Program-made: the position numbers and the translations under genes
Part shown: positions 32,732-40,233 of the stretch, in pieces
How positions within the stretch are numbered: the first letter of the stretch is position 1
How the letters are laid out: each line of letters begins with the position of its first letter
Notes under the pieces: model-generated
Seen by the model: only the letters and a program-made list of their open reading frames with translations
The model's database searches: none
Told to the model about the DNA's origin: nothing
NCBI GenBank assembly: GCA_049521055.1
Contig: JBEKPE010000005.1
Coordinates: 1-40,233 of the forward strand
Source: FEN-987 sp049521055
GTDB lineage: Archaea > Thermoproteota > Bathyarchaeia > 40CM-2-53-6
Length of the DNA stretch: 40,233 bases
Direction of reading: 5' to 3'

Positions 32732-34018
32732 ATGGCGAATAAGCGCTATGATGTCGTTGTTATTGGAGCGGGAATCATTGGTTTATCCTCAGCTTATCAC
32801 ATCAAAGAGGCTCATCCAGAGCTCTCAGTTCTAATCATCGACCGCGCCCCTGCAGCGGGGCAAGGAGACACGGCGAAGAGCAACGCCGCACTTCGCGATA
32901 CATTCACCTCAACCGTGAACCGAACACTTGCCCGAAGCTCGATAGAGTTCTACAAGCACGTGCAATCGGAAATCGGTTTCAACCTAAACCTAGACTTGGT
33001 CGGGTACCTTTGGCTCCTGAGTAAGAGCCAAGTTCGAGAGTATGAAGCGGTCGAGGCTGAAATGCGGAAGCAAGGGACGCGCCTTCGAACCGTCGAAACG
33101 AATGAACTAGGTGATCTGATCCCGGACCTTGTGTTGCAACCTTCCTCCCAACAGAGTAGGCTCATGGGTTTAGAGAACGTGGAGAAGGGACTCTTCGGCA
33201 TCGATTGCGGCATCGTAGCCCCCGAACTGATCGTTAAGTTCTACGAAAACGAACTCATGAAGCTAGGCACAGAATTCCAGTTCGGCACCGAAGCAAAACG
33301 AATACGGTTGGGGGCGAAGAAGAGTTTAGGCCTACCCGGAGAGCCCTTCGTCTGGCAGGATAAAGTCTTCAAGGAAGTCGACACGAACCGTGGCCCAATC
33401 TCCGCAGACACGATCGTGCTTTCCGCGGGAACAAGGAACCCACTCCTGCTCGACCCAGTCGGTATAGATTCCATGATTAAGCCCCGCAAGAACCAGCTCT
33501 TCCAATTGCGCGCACCACCGCTTGAGCGGTTGCTGAAGACGAAGGGTTTCAATGAACAGAACATAATCCCGTTCACAATCTTACCTAAGGGACAGGTCTA
33601 CTTACGCCCCGCGCCAAAGGAGAGCAGTCTGTGGATCGCAGCGGCCGTGGGACTAGGGCAACCGTTCAGGTTCGAGGAAGAACCCGTCGCAGATGGATCG
33701 TTTTACACTCAGAACATATACCCGGTTCTCAACGAATATTTTCCCTGCTTCACCAACCTTCGTCCGGTGAATATGTGGGCTGGCTTCTACGATGTCAACT
33801 CTCTAGACTCAACCCCCATCGTAGCCAAGGTAGGAAACTGCATAATCACCGCTGGTTTGAGTGGGAGTGGAATCATGAAAGCCGACTCCGTCGGACGAAT
33901 CGCAGCCGCCCTCTTCGACGACAAAGAGGAAGCCACATTGTTCGGAAATCGCCGGATCTCAACTGTGAAATTGGGACTTGTTGACCGAGCCGTCGAGAAA
34001 GAACAATTCGTAATCTGA
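32732..34018 (+). CDS. FAD-dependent oxidoreductase (DAO family)
   Basis: 428 aa from ATG 32732, chosen because GGGGTGA lies six bases upstream; the open frame reaches back to 32690. The N-terminal dinucleotide fold is RYDVVVIGAGIIGLSSAYHI with the acidic LIIDRAP. Then come GDTAKSNAALRDTFTS, DCGIVAPELIVKFY, VLSAGTRNP and the C-terminal FAD loop GLSGSGIMKADSVGRIAA. This resembles the sarcosine/glycine oxidase and L-2-hydroxyglutarate dehydrogenase group. It lies 87 bases after the GlcD-like gene in the same direction, so it is probably the same operon. Confidence 0.9.
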   Translation: MANKRYDVVVIGAGIIGLSSAYHIKEAHPELSVLIIDRAPAAGQGDTAKSNAALRDTFTSTVNRTLARSSIEFYKHVQSEIGFNLNLDLVGYLWLLSKSQVREYEAVEAEMRKQGTRLRTVETNELGDLIPDLVLQPSSQQSRLMGLENVEKGLFGIDCGIVAPELIVKFYENELMKLGTEFQFGTEAKRIRLGAKKSLGLPGEPFVWQDKVFKEVDTNRGPISADTIVLSAGTRNPLLLDPVGIDSMIKPRKNQLFQLRAPPLERLLKTKGFNEQNIIPFTILPKGQVYLRPAPKESSLWIAAAVGLGQPFRFEEEPVADGSFYTQNIYPVLNEYFPCFTNLRPVNMWAGFYDVNSLDSTPIVAKVGNCIITAGLSGSGIMKADSVGRIAAALFDDKEEATLFGNRRISTVKLGLVDRAVEKEQFVI

Positions 34019-34076
34019 TCTCAAGATCAAGTCGGAAATACAATTTAAGACAGGCCTGACTGAGCGTAAGGGCGGC

Positions 34077-34188
34077 GCCTCGGTGGCTCAGCCTGGTAGA
34101 TTACCTGTACGGTAACTGGGAAGCGGCCGCCTCGTAGCTCACGCAAGAAAGCGGCAGGTCGCGGGTTCAAACCCCGCCCGAGGCTCCA
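34077..34188 (+). tRNA. tRNA-Thr(CGT) with two introns, one in the D-arm
   Basis: Acceptor GCCTCGG (34077-34083) pairs with CCGAGGC, discriminator T and encoded CCA (34185-34188). The T-arm GCGGG-TTCAAAC-CCCGC is perfect. The D-stem GCTC pairs with GAGC only after removal of 22 nt (34101-34122), which hold a TTACC-TGTAC-GGTAA hairpin; the intron thus splits the 3' D-strand after its second base. The anticodon stem GCCGC/GCGGC encloses CTCGTA, a 13-nt insert (34137-34149) and A38; anticodon CGT at 34133-34135. The mature molecule would be 77 nt with CCA. The discriminator U and the anticodon agree with Thr. The D-arm intron is non-canonical. Confidence 0.88.
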
Positions 34189-34309
34189 AATTAAAGCCTT
34201 GCTTTTCCCGATTTTTGAACGCTTCTTGCCCGAATGTCTCGGATTTTGATTAGTTGATTTTCCGGTGTTACGAGATTTCCTAATGGGTAGAAGCCCGCAT
34301 AATTCTTGA

Positions 34310-34800
34310 GGGACAGAGAGCTCGGAATCCTGAAGTCCAATCCTCATAGTACTAGTAACTAATGGCGGGTCCGGAGGGACTGTCAAGGCGACTTGAGCTG
34401 ACGCAGGAGCAGATGAGCTCAATGTGACAGTGTAGGGATCAATAGGCGTCGAACGGGTTGTGTCAATCGTGCTTTGAGTACTTGCTGTACACGGATAATT
34501 TGAACTACCTTCGTTTAATGATGGGGAACCGATGAAGTAACAATAATCGTTCAAGTCCCAATTATAGACTGCTGTATTTTCTGGACCAACCTTAAACTCC
34601 GATCCGAGGCTAATTTCGTCAAACCAATAATTGCTAAGGCTCGCAGCATTCCAGTACTGGCTAAACTGACTATTCGTGGTTAAGGTCGTAATCATTTGAT
34701 TGACGATTTGTGTAATATCGACGCCGACTGATCCTGAACTAACTGGGTTACTTAGGATGAAATCAATAGTGGTCTGCTTGTTATTAGATTGATCACCGTT
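34310..34800 (-). pseudogene. Remnant of a secreted protein
   Basis: A minus-strand frame with extracellular-type composition (Ser/Thr/Asn-rich): TIDFILSNPVSSGSVGVDIT, NYWFDEISLGSEFKVGPENT, YNWDLNDYCYFIGS. It has no signal peptide or start of its own. It runs out of the 3' end of the amidohydrolase gene in another frame, and its 3' end runs into antisense tRNA-Thr. I read it as the C-terminal part of a lost secreted hydrolase fused by deletion; a GH12-like domain is possible but weak. Confidence 0.45.
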
Positions 34801-36208
34801 TGTTACCCAAAGAGTCTTTGAGCGCCAATCTGCAGCTAAGTTGAGAAAGTCCCGCCTCTTTAAGGAGATCCTCAGAGGCTGCATTTGCTGCTCTGATCGC
34901 TTTCCCCTCATCGAGCGCGGTTAACTTCCTGTCCCTCATGAGGATTTTCCCGTCTACGATAGTATCAGTGATATTTTCGCTCGTAGCACTATACACAAGT
35001 GCAGAAACAGGATCATGCGCCGGAGCAACGAATACTCCATTCAAATCGACAATTGTAATATCGGCTTTCTTCCCTTTCTCGATGGAGCCGATCTCATTCT
35101 CTGCGCCGATTGCCCTCGCTCCGTCAATGGTAGCCATCTCCAGTACTTTCTCCGCAGTAATGATTGTTGGGTCGCCTGCGTGAACTACCTTGGGTAAGAG
35201 CGCACTCACTTTGAGTAATTGAAGCATGTCCTGATTGTTGTTGCTTGCAGCGCCGTCCGTCCCTAAACCTACAGTAATTCCCATTTCGAGCATTCGCGGA
35301 ACAGGGGCTACTCCCGATGATAAGTACATGTTGCTGATTGCGTTGTGTGAAATCTTTACACCTCTACTCTTAACCAACTTCAAGTCGTGATCGTCTAAGT
35401 AGACACAATGCACACCAAGTAGGTCCGACCCTAGGAAACCAAGAGAGTCATACAGATCCAGCTCTTTGGAGCCGAACGTCGCTTTGCAGTGTTCTGCCTC
35501 GAACGGCGTTTCGGCTATATGCATGGTTATGCCGGTCTTCAGCTCGTCTGCGAGTGCCCGAGAGCCGGTCAACGCTTCTTTAGTGACACCCCAAATGGCA
35601 ACGGGTGCCAACCAGACACGTAACCTAGAATCAAGTTTCGTTACAAATCTTTCATGAAGCCCACGGATCTGTTTCAAGGTTAACTCCGATGGACGAATTA
35701 TTTCTGAGGGTAATCCGATATCCTCTCCTGTGTCGATTATCCCATGTGCTTCTACGCCTCTTATTCCCGAGTCGTAAAACGCTTCGAGAACCGCTTCCGA
35801 GAGTTCCACTATAGGGATATTGAAGTCGAGTATCGTTGTGGTACCAGATTTTATCGCTTCAATTATTCCCAACGTGGCGGCTGGGTACATGTGTCGGGCC
35901 GCAAGCTTCTGCATACTGGGAAGAATTGAATCCTTCAGCCAGTCGATGAGAACGCAGTCATGCGATAATCCCTTCAGGAGAATTTCGAAGAGATGCGTAT
36001 GGGTGTTAATGAAACCGGGGTAAATCGCCTTTCCCTTCGCGTCTATAGTTTCATCGGCTTTCGGATATGCTCTACACACTTCTGAACTACGGCCAACCGC
36101 AACTATGCGGTCATGTTCGATGTAAACCGCGGCATCCTGAATTATCTCACGTCTTCCATTCACAGTAACTACGTAGTCTGCTCCTCGAATCAAGATACTC
36201 GAAGACAT
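34793..36208 (-). CDS. Amidohydrolase (MTA/SAH deaminase or chlorohydrolase group)
   Basis: 471 aa. Metal ligands visible: His70 and His72 in NTHTHL, His in MHIAETPFEAEHC, His in GVHCVYL and Asp in LGTDGAASN. The order and spacing match the 5-methylthioadenosine/S-adenosylhomocysteine deaminase and triazine hydrolase group (TIM-barrel, one Zn or Fe). The flanking beta-sandwich is seen in ILIRGADYVVTVNG and KADITIVDLNGVFVAP. It removes an amino group from a purine-like ring. The C-terminal 16 residues (LSCRLALKDSLGNKR) come from the joined remnant, so the natural end is just before. Start ATG 36208. Confidence 0.88.
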   Translation of the reverse strand: MSSSILIRGADYVVTVNGRREIIQDAAVYIEHDRIVAVGRSSEVCRAYPKADETIDAKGKAIYPGFINTHTHLFEILLKGLSHDCVLIDWLKDSILPSMQKLAARHMYPAATLGIIEAIKSGTTTILDFNIPIVELSEAVLEAFYDSGIRGVEAHGIIDTGEDIGLPSEIIRPSELTLKQIRGLHERFVTKLDSRLRVWLAPVAIWGVTKEALTGSRALADELKTGITMHIAETPFEAEHCKATFGSKELDLYDSLGFLGSDLLGVHCVYLDDHDLKLVKSRGVKISHNAISNMYLSSGVAPVPRMLEMGITVGLGTDGAASNNNQDMLQLLKVSALLPKVVHAGDPTIITAEKVLEMATIDGARAIGAENEIGSIEKGKKADITIVDLNGVFVAPAHDPVSALVYSATSENITDTIVDGKILMRDRKLTALDEGKAIRAANAASEDLLKEAGLSQLSCRLALKDSLGNKR

Positions 36209-36394
36209 AACAAGAACTCCCTTGAAGCGTTAAAATTACTTTTCGGTCAGCGCGGAATGTTCGAGAAACGAATATGCAGAATTTCAAATGAAACGATTTG
36301 TATGCGCTGATGCCAAGAGACTCCAAACAAAACGGCAACGTTACATGCACGCTTCTCGTTGCGAGCCCGTGAGTTAGCCACCCACGTGTGTTAA

Positions 36395-37276
36395 TCATAA
36401 AAAGAAAACAGAACCACTGGGCCGGGTCGGCTGGCAAGCGTGGATCGAACTCTACGCCAAAGAAGATAGATCATTCGCGGAAAACTCGAACACTGGAAAA
36501 GTGGAGACCTCACGGCAACTTTACAAATTCGACGAGAGAACAGTCTATCGTTGGTGGCTGTCTACAGGAAAGAAGGATGAGGGGGCTATGAACCAAATCC
36601 AGAAGACCGCACGGATATTACAAGATGTATCAGGAAACCGCGGAGCTCATCCTAGAACTGAGACGGAACAAACGTCGAGGACCGAACAAGATCGAAGGGT
36701 CGCTACGGAACTATACGATCCAAGATTACGCCTCTCAGCCGTAGAACAATCCATCGCATTCTCGTCAAAGCTGGATCGAACAATCCGATCCTATCGTCGA
36801 GAAGGGTTTTGGGTAAGGGTCGATTCGTGCGGACGCATAGCAGGAACCCTTGGCAGGCGGATTTCAAGCTCACGGAACGTGATGAATGGATGATCAGTTT
36901 CTTAGACGACCATTCACGCTTCGTACCAGGGTCAAGGGTTCATCATGACCCGACGCTTGCATACGATTAGGCTCTGTTGGAGGAGTCGGGGAAGCGATAC
37001 GGTAAGCCTAGGCAGATACTGACAGATCGAGGAACACAGTTCTATCCGACCAGAGGAGGCATGTCGAAGTTAACGGAGTTCAGCAGTGGAAATGGGATTG
37101 AACATATCGTGGCAAGCGTGCGGATGCTTTCTACGATTGGTGGGTTGAGGCGTTTCATAAGGCGTACGTCTGCGAAGCATGGATGTTTCCCACATATCAA
37201 GAGCTCATACGTTATGGGAGCTATGAGTGTCCACGCCAAGGAATCGGTTACCCCTATCTGGCTGACGTACTCTTAA
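36395..37276 (+). pseudogene. Decayed IS481/IS3-like transposase (DDE integrase core)
   Basis: The transposase can be pieced together from three frames: KEDRSFAENSNTGKVETSRQ and ERTVYRWWLSTGKKDEG (HTH part), RRTIHRILVKAGSNNP, NPWQADFKLTERDEWMISF with FLDDHSRFVPGS, a TAG stop at 36968, then KRYGKPRQILTDRGTQFYP and GNGIEHIVASVRMLSTIGG. The DDE residues Asp (QADFK) and Asp (LTDRGTQF) remain. At least two frameshifts plus the stop make it dead. No terminal inverted repeats were found by eye. Confidence 0.82.
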
Positions 37277-37318
37277 GAGACAGATGTGGGTATTAGAACA
37301 CTCGTTGTGAGCCCGCGA

Positions 37319-37332
37319 TAAACTTAAATAGA
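37319..37332 (+). promoter_or_regulatory. Archaeal TATA-type promoter for the Rieske gene
   Basis: AAACTTAAATAGA lies about 29 bases before GTG 37355, the spacing expected for a leaderless archaeal transcript starting at or near that GTG. Confidence 0.5.
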
Positions 37333-37354
37333 ATCCTACACGCCGCCCTGCAAC

Positions 37355-38318
37355 GTGATAACTGAGAACGTTCCAATGACTGGTTTGTCGTAGCTCGTTC
37401 GGAAGATCTTCCAAAAGGAAAGACACTTCCTGCCCGGATATTGGGAGAGGATATTGTGCGTTGGCGTAGCGAAGGCGAGCCTAGAGCGTTCCAAGATCTT
37501 TGTATTCATAGAGGAGCACGTTTATCGTTAGGATGGGTTGAAGGCGATCTTCTCACATGCGCCTATCACGGCTTCACGTACGATGGACAAGACCGTTGTA
37601 CTCGGATACCTGCCCACCCCAACATGAAACCTCCTCCGAAGGCCTATGTGAAGACGCATTGGGCTAAGGAACGCTACGGCATGATCTGGGTCTCGCTCAA
37701 GAATGGGCGCGACTTTCCGGAATGGGATAACCATGAATATCGTAAGGTATACCTCGGCAGCTTTGATATTCACGCTAGCGCTCCACGCTTTATCGAGAAC
37801 GCGTTAGACATCGCTCACTTCCCCTACGTGCATATGGGGATACTTGGAGATCCGAAGCATCCTGAGGTTGAGGACTACGATGTGATTACTAATCCGGGGG
37901 GGGAATTTGCGCGCCAAACGTTCGTTTCTGGCAGCCCGACCCAGATGGGACTGGGAAGGGGAGGATGACTAGCTACAGCTTCCAACTTTCCGGCCCCTTC
38001 CACTTGGTGCTCACGAAGAAAACGGTTGAGCCCGGCGGACACACCGTTATCCTGTGGGCTTCGGTGACCCCTGTCGACGAAAAAGCGTGTAAACTCTGGT
38101 TCTCGGCGGCAATGAACTATGCGGACGAGTTAACTGACGAGACGATCCGCGACTTTCACTCTCGCATAGTGCGTCAGGACTTCCCGATCGTAGAATCGCA
38201 ACGTCCCGAGCTCCTGCCTCTCGACCTTCAGGCGGAGCTTCATCTGCGATTTGACAAGATCGCTATCGCATACCGAAAGTGGTTGAAGGAGCTAGGCGTC
38301 ACGTTCGGAACGTCGTAG
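37355..38318 (+). pseudogene. Rieske non-heme oxygenase large subunit, broken by two frameshifts
   Basis: The Rieske [2Fe-2S] site is CIHRGARLSLG and CAYHGFTYDGQ. The mononuclear iron site is NALDIAHFPYVH (Asn/Asp, His, His). The second reading frame from about 37930 supplies VRFWQPDPDGTGKG, ILWASVTPVDEKACKLWF and RKWLKELGVTFGTS. The frames would join if the G8 run at 37896-37903 had nine Gs. Near the start, GTG 37355 (VITENVP) and NDWFVVARSEDLP are also one base out of register. Aromatic or quaternary-amine oxygenation is the family role. Either a pseudogene or two sequence errors; the neighbouring dead transposase fits a decaying region. Confidence 0.8.
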
Positions 38319-38348
38319 ATTGGTAAGGCATACGAATTGGAGTTTCCT

Positions 38349-39896
38349 CTACTCAGGTGGAATTTGTTTGTAGGCCAGAGTGATGTCTAGTCCGTGTTTC
38401 GAATGGTAATACTTCGAGGTTAAGTAGATCGCGGCACCGGCAACAGCTGACGTTACCACGAATCCATAAGCAAGAGAATTTCCTCCCCAGATGCCTGGGT
38501 TAGCAAGAAACTCATAGGCCAGGTAAAGGAATACAAACGCGCTCAGTATGCCGGCAATGGTGAGAATTGCCTTTGTGCTTCCAGTCTCGTTTCTGAAAGC
38601 GTAGATCACCGCGCTTATCCCGACGAACATGAAGTAAACCATCGGCGCCACGGTAGTTCCGAAGAGCGATGTCAATGTGCCGTAGTAGAATGATACTCCT
38701 GCGACCAGCGCCAATGTGACAACAAGCGTTGTTAGTTGAGCCATTATCGGAGATCCGTACTTCGGGCTAACGTAAGCGAACGCTGCAGGCAGGAAGCGAT
38801 CGAAGGCTTGCGCGAATATGTATCTCGCGATCACTATCACACCAAAGGCGAGTACCGCAACATTCCACAGGACCCATCCCAAACCTATGAATAGGGATAT
38901 GCCGAAGTTGTTGGCAACCCCCATCGCAAGAGTCCAAAAGTTAAACCCGTAGTTAAATACGAGGGTGGGGTTGCTAGATGCAGCAGTGATGAACTCGAAC
39001 CCTCCTACGTAATACAGGTTAGCGAAGGAGCTCGTGACAAGAATCAAGGAAATTATGGCAGATAAGGGGACGTTCCAATTCATTGCTTTTCTGGTCTTAA
39101 GTTCAGATCCAACGGCCGGTGCTCCAAACCACGGATATACAAGCATTGCGAAATACGGTATGACTGACATAGTGGCACCAAAATCGAAGGTTGAGCCTGA
39201 ATAGGATGAGGCTACCGACTGGTAGGTCACACCGTGAATACCCAGTGAATTAATGTAATTTTCAACTCCTATCGTGCCGCCGGCAAGAAGCACACTGTTC
39301 GCTACGATTAAGCTGAGTACCCCAATTAACATGCATGCGGAGACAATCTTGTAACCATACTTTGGCTTAACCACGTTTATGGCGATAAGGATGATTATGA
39401 TAAGTGCGCCGACCGCGAATTGAGATGTTGGATCGCCTCCCATGTTTCCGGGCAAAGCGAGCCCCATGAAACTCGCATTCCCTAGAGCGACCCCAACCGA
39501 CCCTATAGCGAGAATCGTCGATAAGCAGATGAGTGCCTCAAAAGCCATGCTTTGAGTGGTGTACCCCATAAAGGCAAGAGTGCTGCCGGCGAAACCTCCA
39601 AGTATCCTCGAGGTCCAAATATAATCTCCGCCCGTCCGTGGCATACGCCTAGAGAGCATCGTGTAAACGATGAGCTGAGGTATCACAATAACAAAAGCGA
39701 TTATCGAAGCATAGACGAGGTTTACGCCTGCTACAGAAGGAAGGAGTATCATCGTCAAGGTGATTACAGCAAGAGCTGTACCGGCAGACTGCGTACTCAT
39801 GTTGAGAAATATTGCGTCGAAAAAGGAAACGTTCTTAATGAGGCCCGTGCTTTCCCGAACGAATACCGTCGGTCCGGGCTCTTTAGAAGCACTCAA
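38349..39896 (-). CDS. APC-superfamily amino acid permease
   Basis: 515 aa with about 12 membrane helices. The N-terminus (TGLIKNVSFFDAIFLNMSTQS) and SRRMPRTGGDYIWTSRILGG (helix 2-3 region) are typical of the amino acid/polyamine/organocation family. Later PWFGAPAVGSELKTRKAMNW and AIIVLVTSS-type segments follow. It imports an amino acid or amine with H+ or Na+. TTG 39896 is the start: AGGAGGA lies 10 bases upstream, whereas an ATG between them opens only seven codons. Its partner enzymes could be the amidohydrolase or the aminotransferase, but none is adjacent. Confidence 0.9.
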   Translation of the reverse strand: MSASKEPGPTVFVRESTGLIKNVSFFDAIFLNMSTQSAGTALAVITLTMILLPSVAGVNLVYASIIAFVIVIPQLIVYTMLSRRMPRTGGDYIWTSRILGGFAGSTLAFMGYTTQSMAFEALICLSTILAIGSVGVALGNASFMGLALPGNMGGDPTSQFAVGALIIIILIAINVVKPKYGYKIVSACMLIGVLSLIVANSVLLAGGTIGVENYINSLGIHGVTYQSVASSYSGSTFDFGATMSVIPYFAMLVYPWFGAPAVGSELKTRKAMNWNVPLSAIISLILVTSSFANLYYVGGFEFITAASSNPTLVFNYGFNFWTLAMGVANNFGISLFIGLGWVLWNVAVLAFGVIVIARYIFAQAFDRFLPAAFAYVSPKYGSPIMAQLTTLVVTLALVAGVSFYYGTLTSLFGTTVAPMVYFMFVGISAVIYAFRNETGSTKAILTIAGILSAFVFLYLAYEFLANPGIWGGNSLAYGFVVTSAVAGAAIYLTSKYYHSKHGLDITLAYKQIPPE

Positions 39897-40053
39897 TGCT
39901 TTTCATTCCTCCTGATGCACCATCTACGAAGTTTCTGTTGGTCTCTTTCCTGATTCATCATCTGGGCACTCTTTCATCACATTAGCCCAGCTTGTCCGAA
40001 ATCTGCTTAGCTTTTGCAATAACTAACTTAGCACTTTGGCACGTATTGCAAAT

Positions 40054-40063
40054 ACAATATATG
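40054..40063 (+). promoter_or_regulatory. TATA-like box before the last gene
   Basis: ACAATATATG lies about 65 bases before ATG 40128, in the 231-bp region between this gene and the divergent permease. An AGGAAGG ribosome-binding site (about 40112-40118) implies a short 5' leader. Confidence 0.4.
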
Positions 40064-40127
40064 CAGACATTAAAAACATGCCAATGGACTGCAAAAAGTC
40101 TACAGGAACCTGAGGAAGGTCGAAAGA

Positions 40128-40233
40128 ATGGCCAGCGATGTGTATGAGCAGCTTGCGGATGCTCTGAACAAGCTTCCTAACGGCTTTCCTCGAACAGATT
40201 CTGGAGTTGAGATCAGAATTCTCAGGCTTATTT
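40128..40233 (+). CDS. N-terminus of a ferredoxin-like protein (3' truncated)
   Basis: The 35 visible residues are DVYEQLADALNKLPNGFPRT, then DSGVEIRILRLI, cut by the window edge. 'LPNGFPRT-x-SGVEIR-x-L' is an N-terminus I associate with archaeal 4Fe-4S dicluster proteins of the HdrA/ferredoxin sort, but the cluster motifs are off the window. The start is supported by AGGAAGGT about 10 bases upstream. Confidence 0.6.
   Translation, partial: MASDVYEQLADALNKLPNGFPRTDSGVEIRILRLI

Noticed and set aside
34045..34300. C-terminal part of the 34045-34911 frame
   Set aside because: It reads antisense through the tRNA-Thr gene and is not coding.

Overview
The window is archaeal. It carries an archaeal-type ribosomal protein uL3, tRNA genes interrupted by short bulge-helix-bulge introns, a surface protein ending in an archaeal VPEFP-type sorting tail, an AbrB-like mini-protein, and many GTG/TTG starts. 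The set fits a free-living, mesophilic or soil-type member of the Thermoproteota (Nitrososphaeria/Bathyarchaeia-like). That placement is inference; no rRNA gene is present to settle it.

Layout. (1) 1-1.6 kb: the end of a membrane-anchored cupredoxin, a Tat-signal protein with a MoaD/ThiS-like fold ending in Gly-Gly, an AbrB-like mini-gene and a Cys-rich protein. (2) 1.7-7.9 kb, minus strand: 2-hydroxyacid dehydrogenase, class-III aminotransferase and a complete ECF-type transporter (T, fused double ATPase, putative S component, small 2-TM protein). (3) 8.1-12.7 kb: acyl-CoA dehydrogenase, AzlC/AzlD amino-acid exporter, DhaK/DhaL dihydroxyacetone kinase subunits and a 4-TM protein.

(4) 12.87-18.97 kb: an integrative element of about 6.1 kb in the 3' part of a tRNA-Leu gene. 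It is bounded by a displaced tRNA-Leu 3' fragment (left) and the intact, intron-rich tRNA-Leu (right). It encodes a tyrosine integrase next to the tRNA, two decayed integrase 3' ends, an AbiV-like HEPN protein, a Fic protein with an operator-like repeat cluster, a secreted beta-propeller protein and small proteins.

(5) 19.2-27.8 kb: a mixed region of single genes. These include a Tyr/Gly/Asn-rich surface protein, two VOC-fold proteins, an AHSA1-like protein without a normal start codon, a terpenoid-cyclase-fold protein, two GNAT acetyltransferases, an ornithine cyclodeaminase-family enzyme, and a divergent cluster of very small zinc-ribbon, ribbon-helix-helix and zinc-finger genes. (6) 27.8-34.2 kb: uL3 standing alone, a convergent Cas4/RecB-like nuclease, a DUF2283-ferredoxin fusion, two flavin oxidases (GlcD-like and DAO-like), and a tRNA-Thr with two introns. 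(7) 34.2-40.2 kb: an amidohydrolase, a secreted-protein remnant, a dead transposase, a Rieske oxygenase broken by two apparent one-base deletions, an amino-acid permease and the start of a ferredoxin-like gene.

The metabolic genes point to amino-acid, keto-acid and hydroxy-acid use: aminotransferase, hydroxyacid dehydrogenase, cyclodeaminase, FAD oxidases, permease and exporter. The most unusual parts are the tRNA-Leu element with its repeated integrase ends, the multi-intron tRNAs, and the Tat-signal ubiquitin-like protein.
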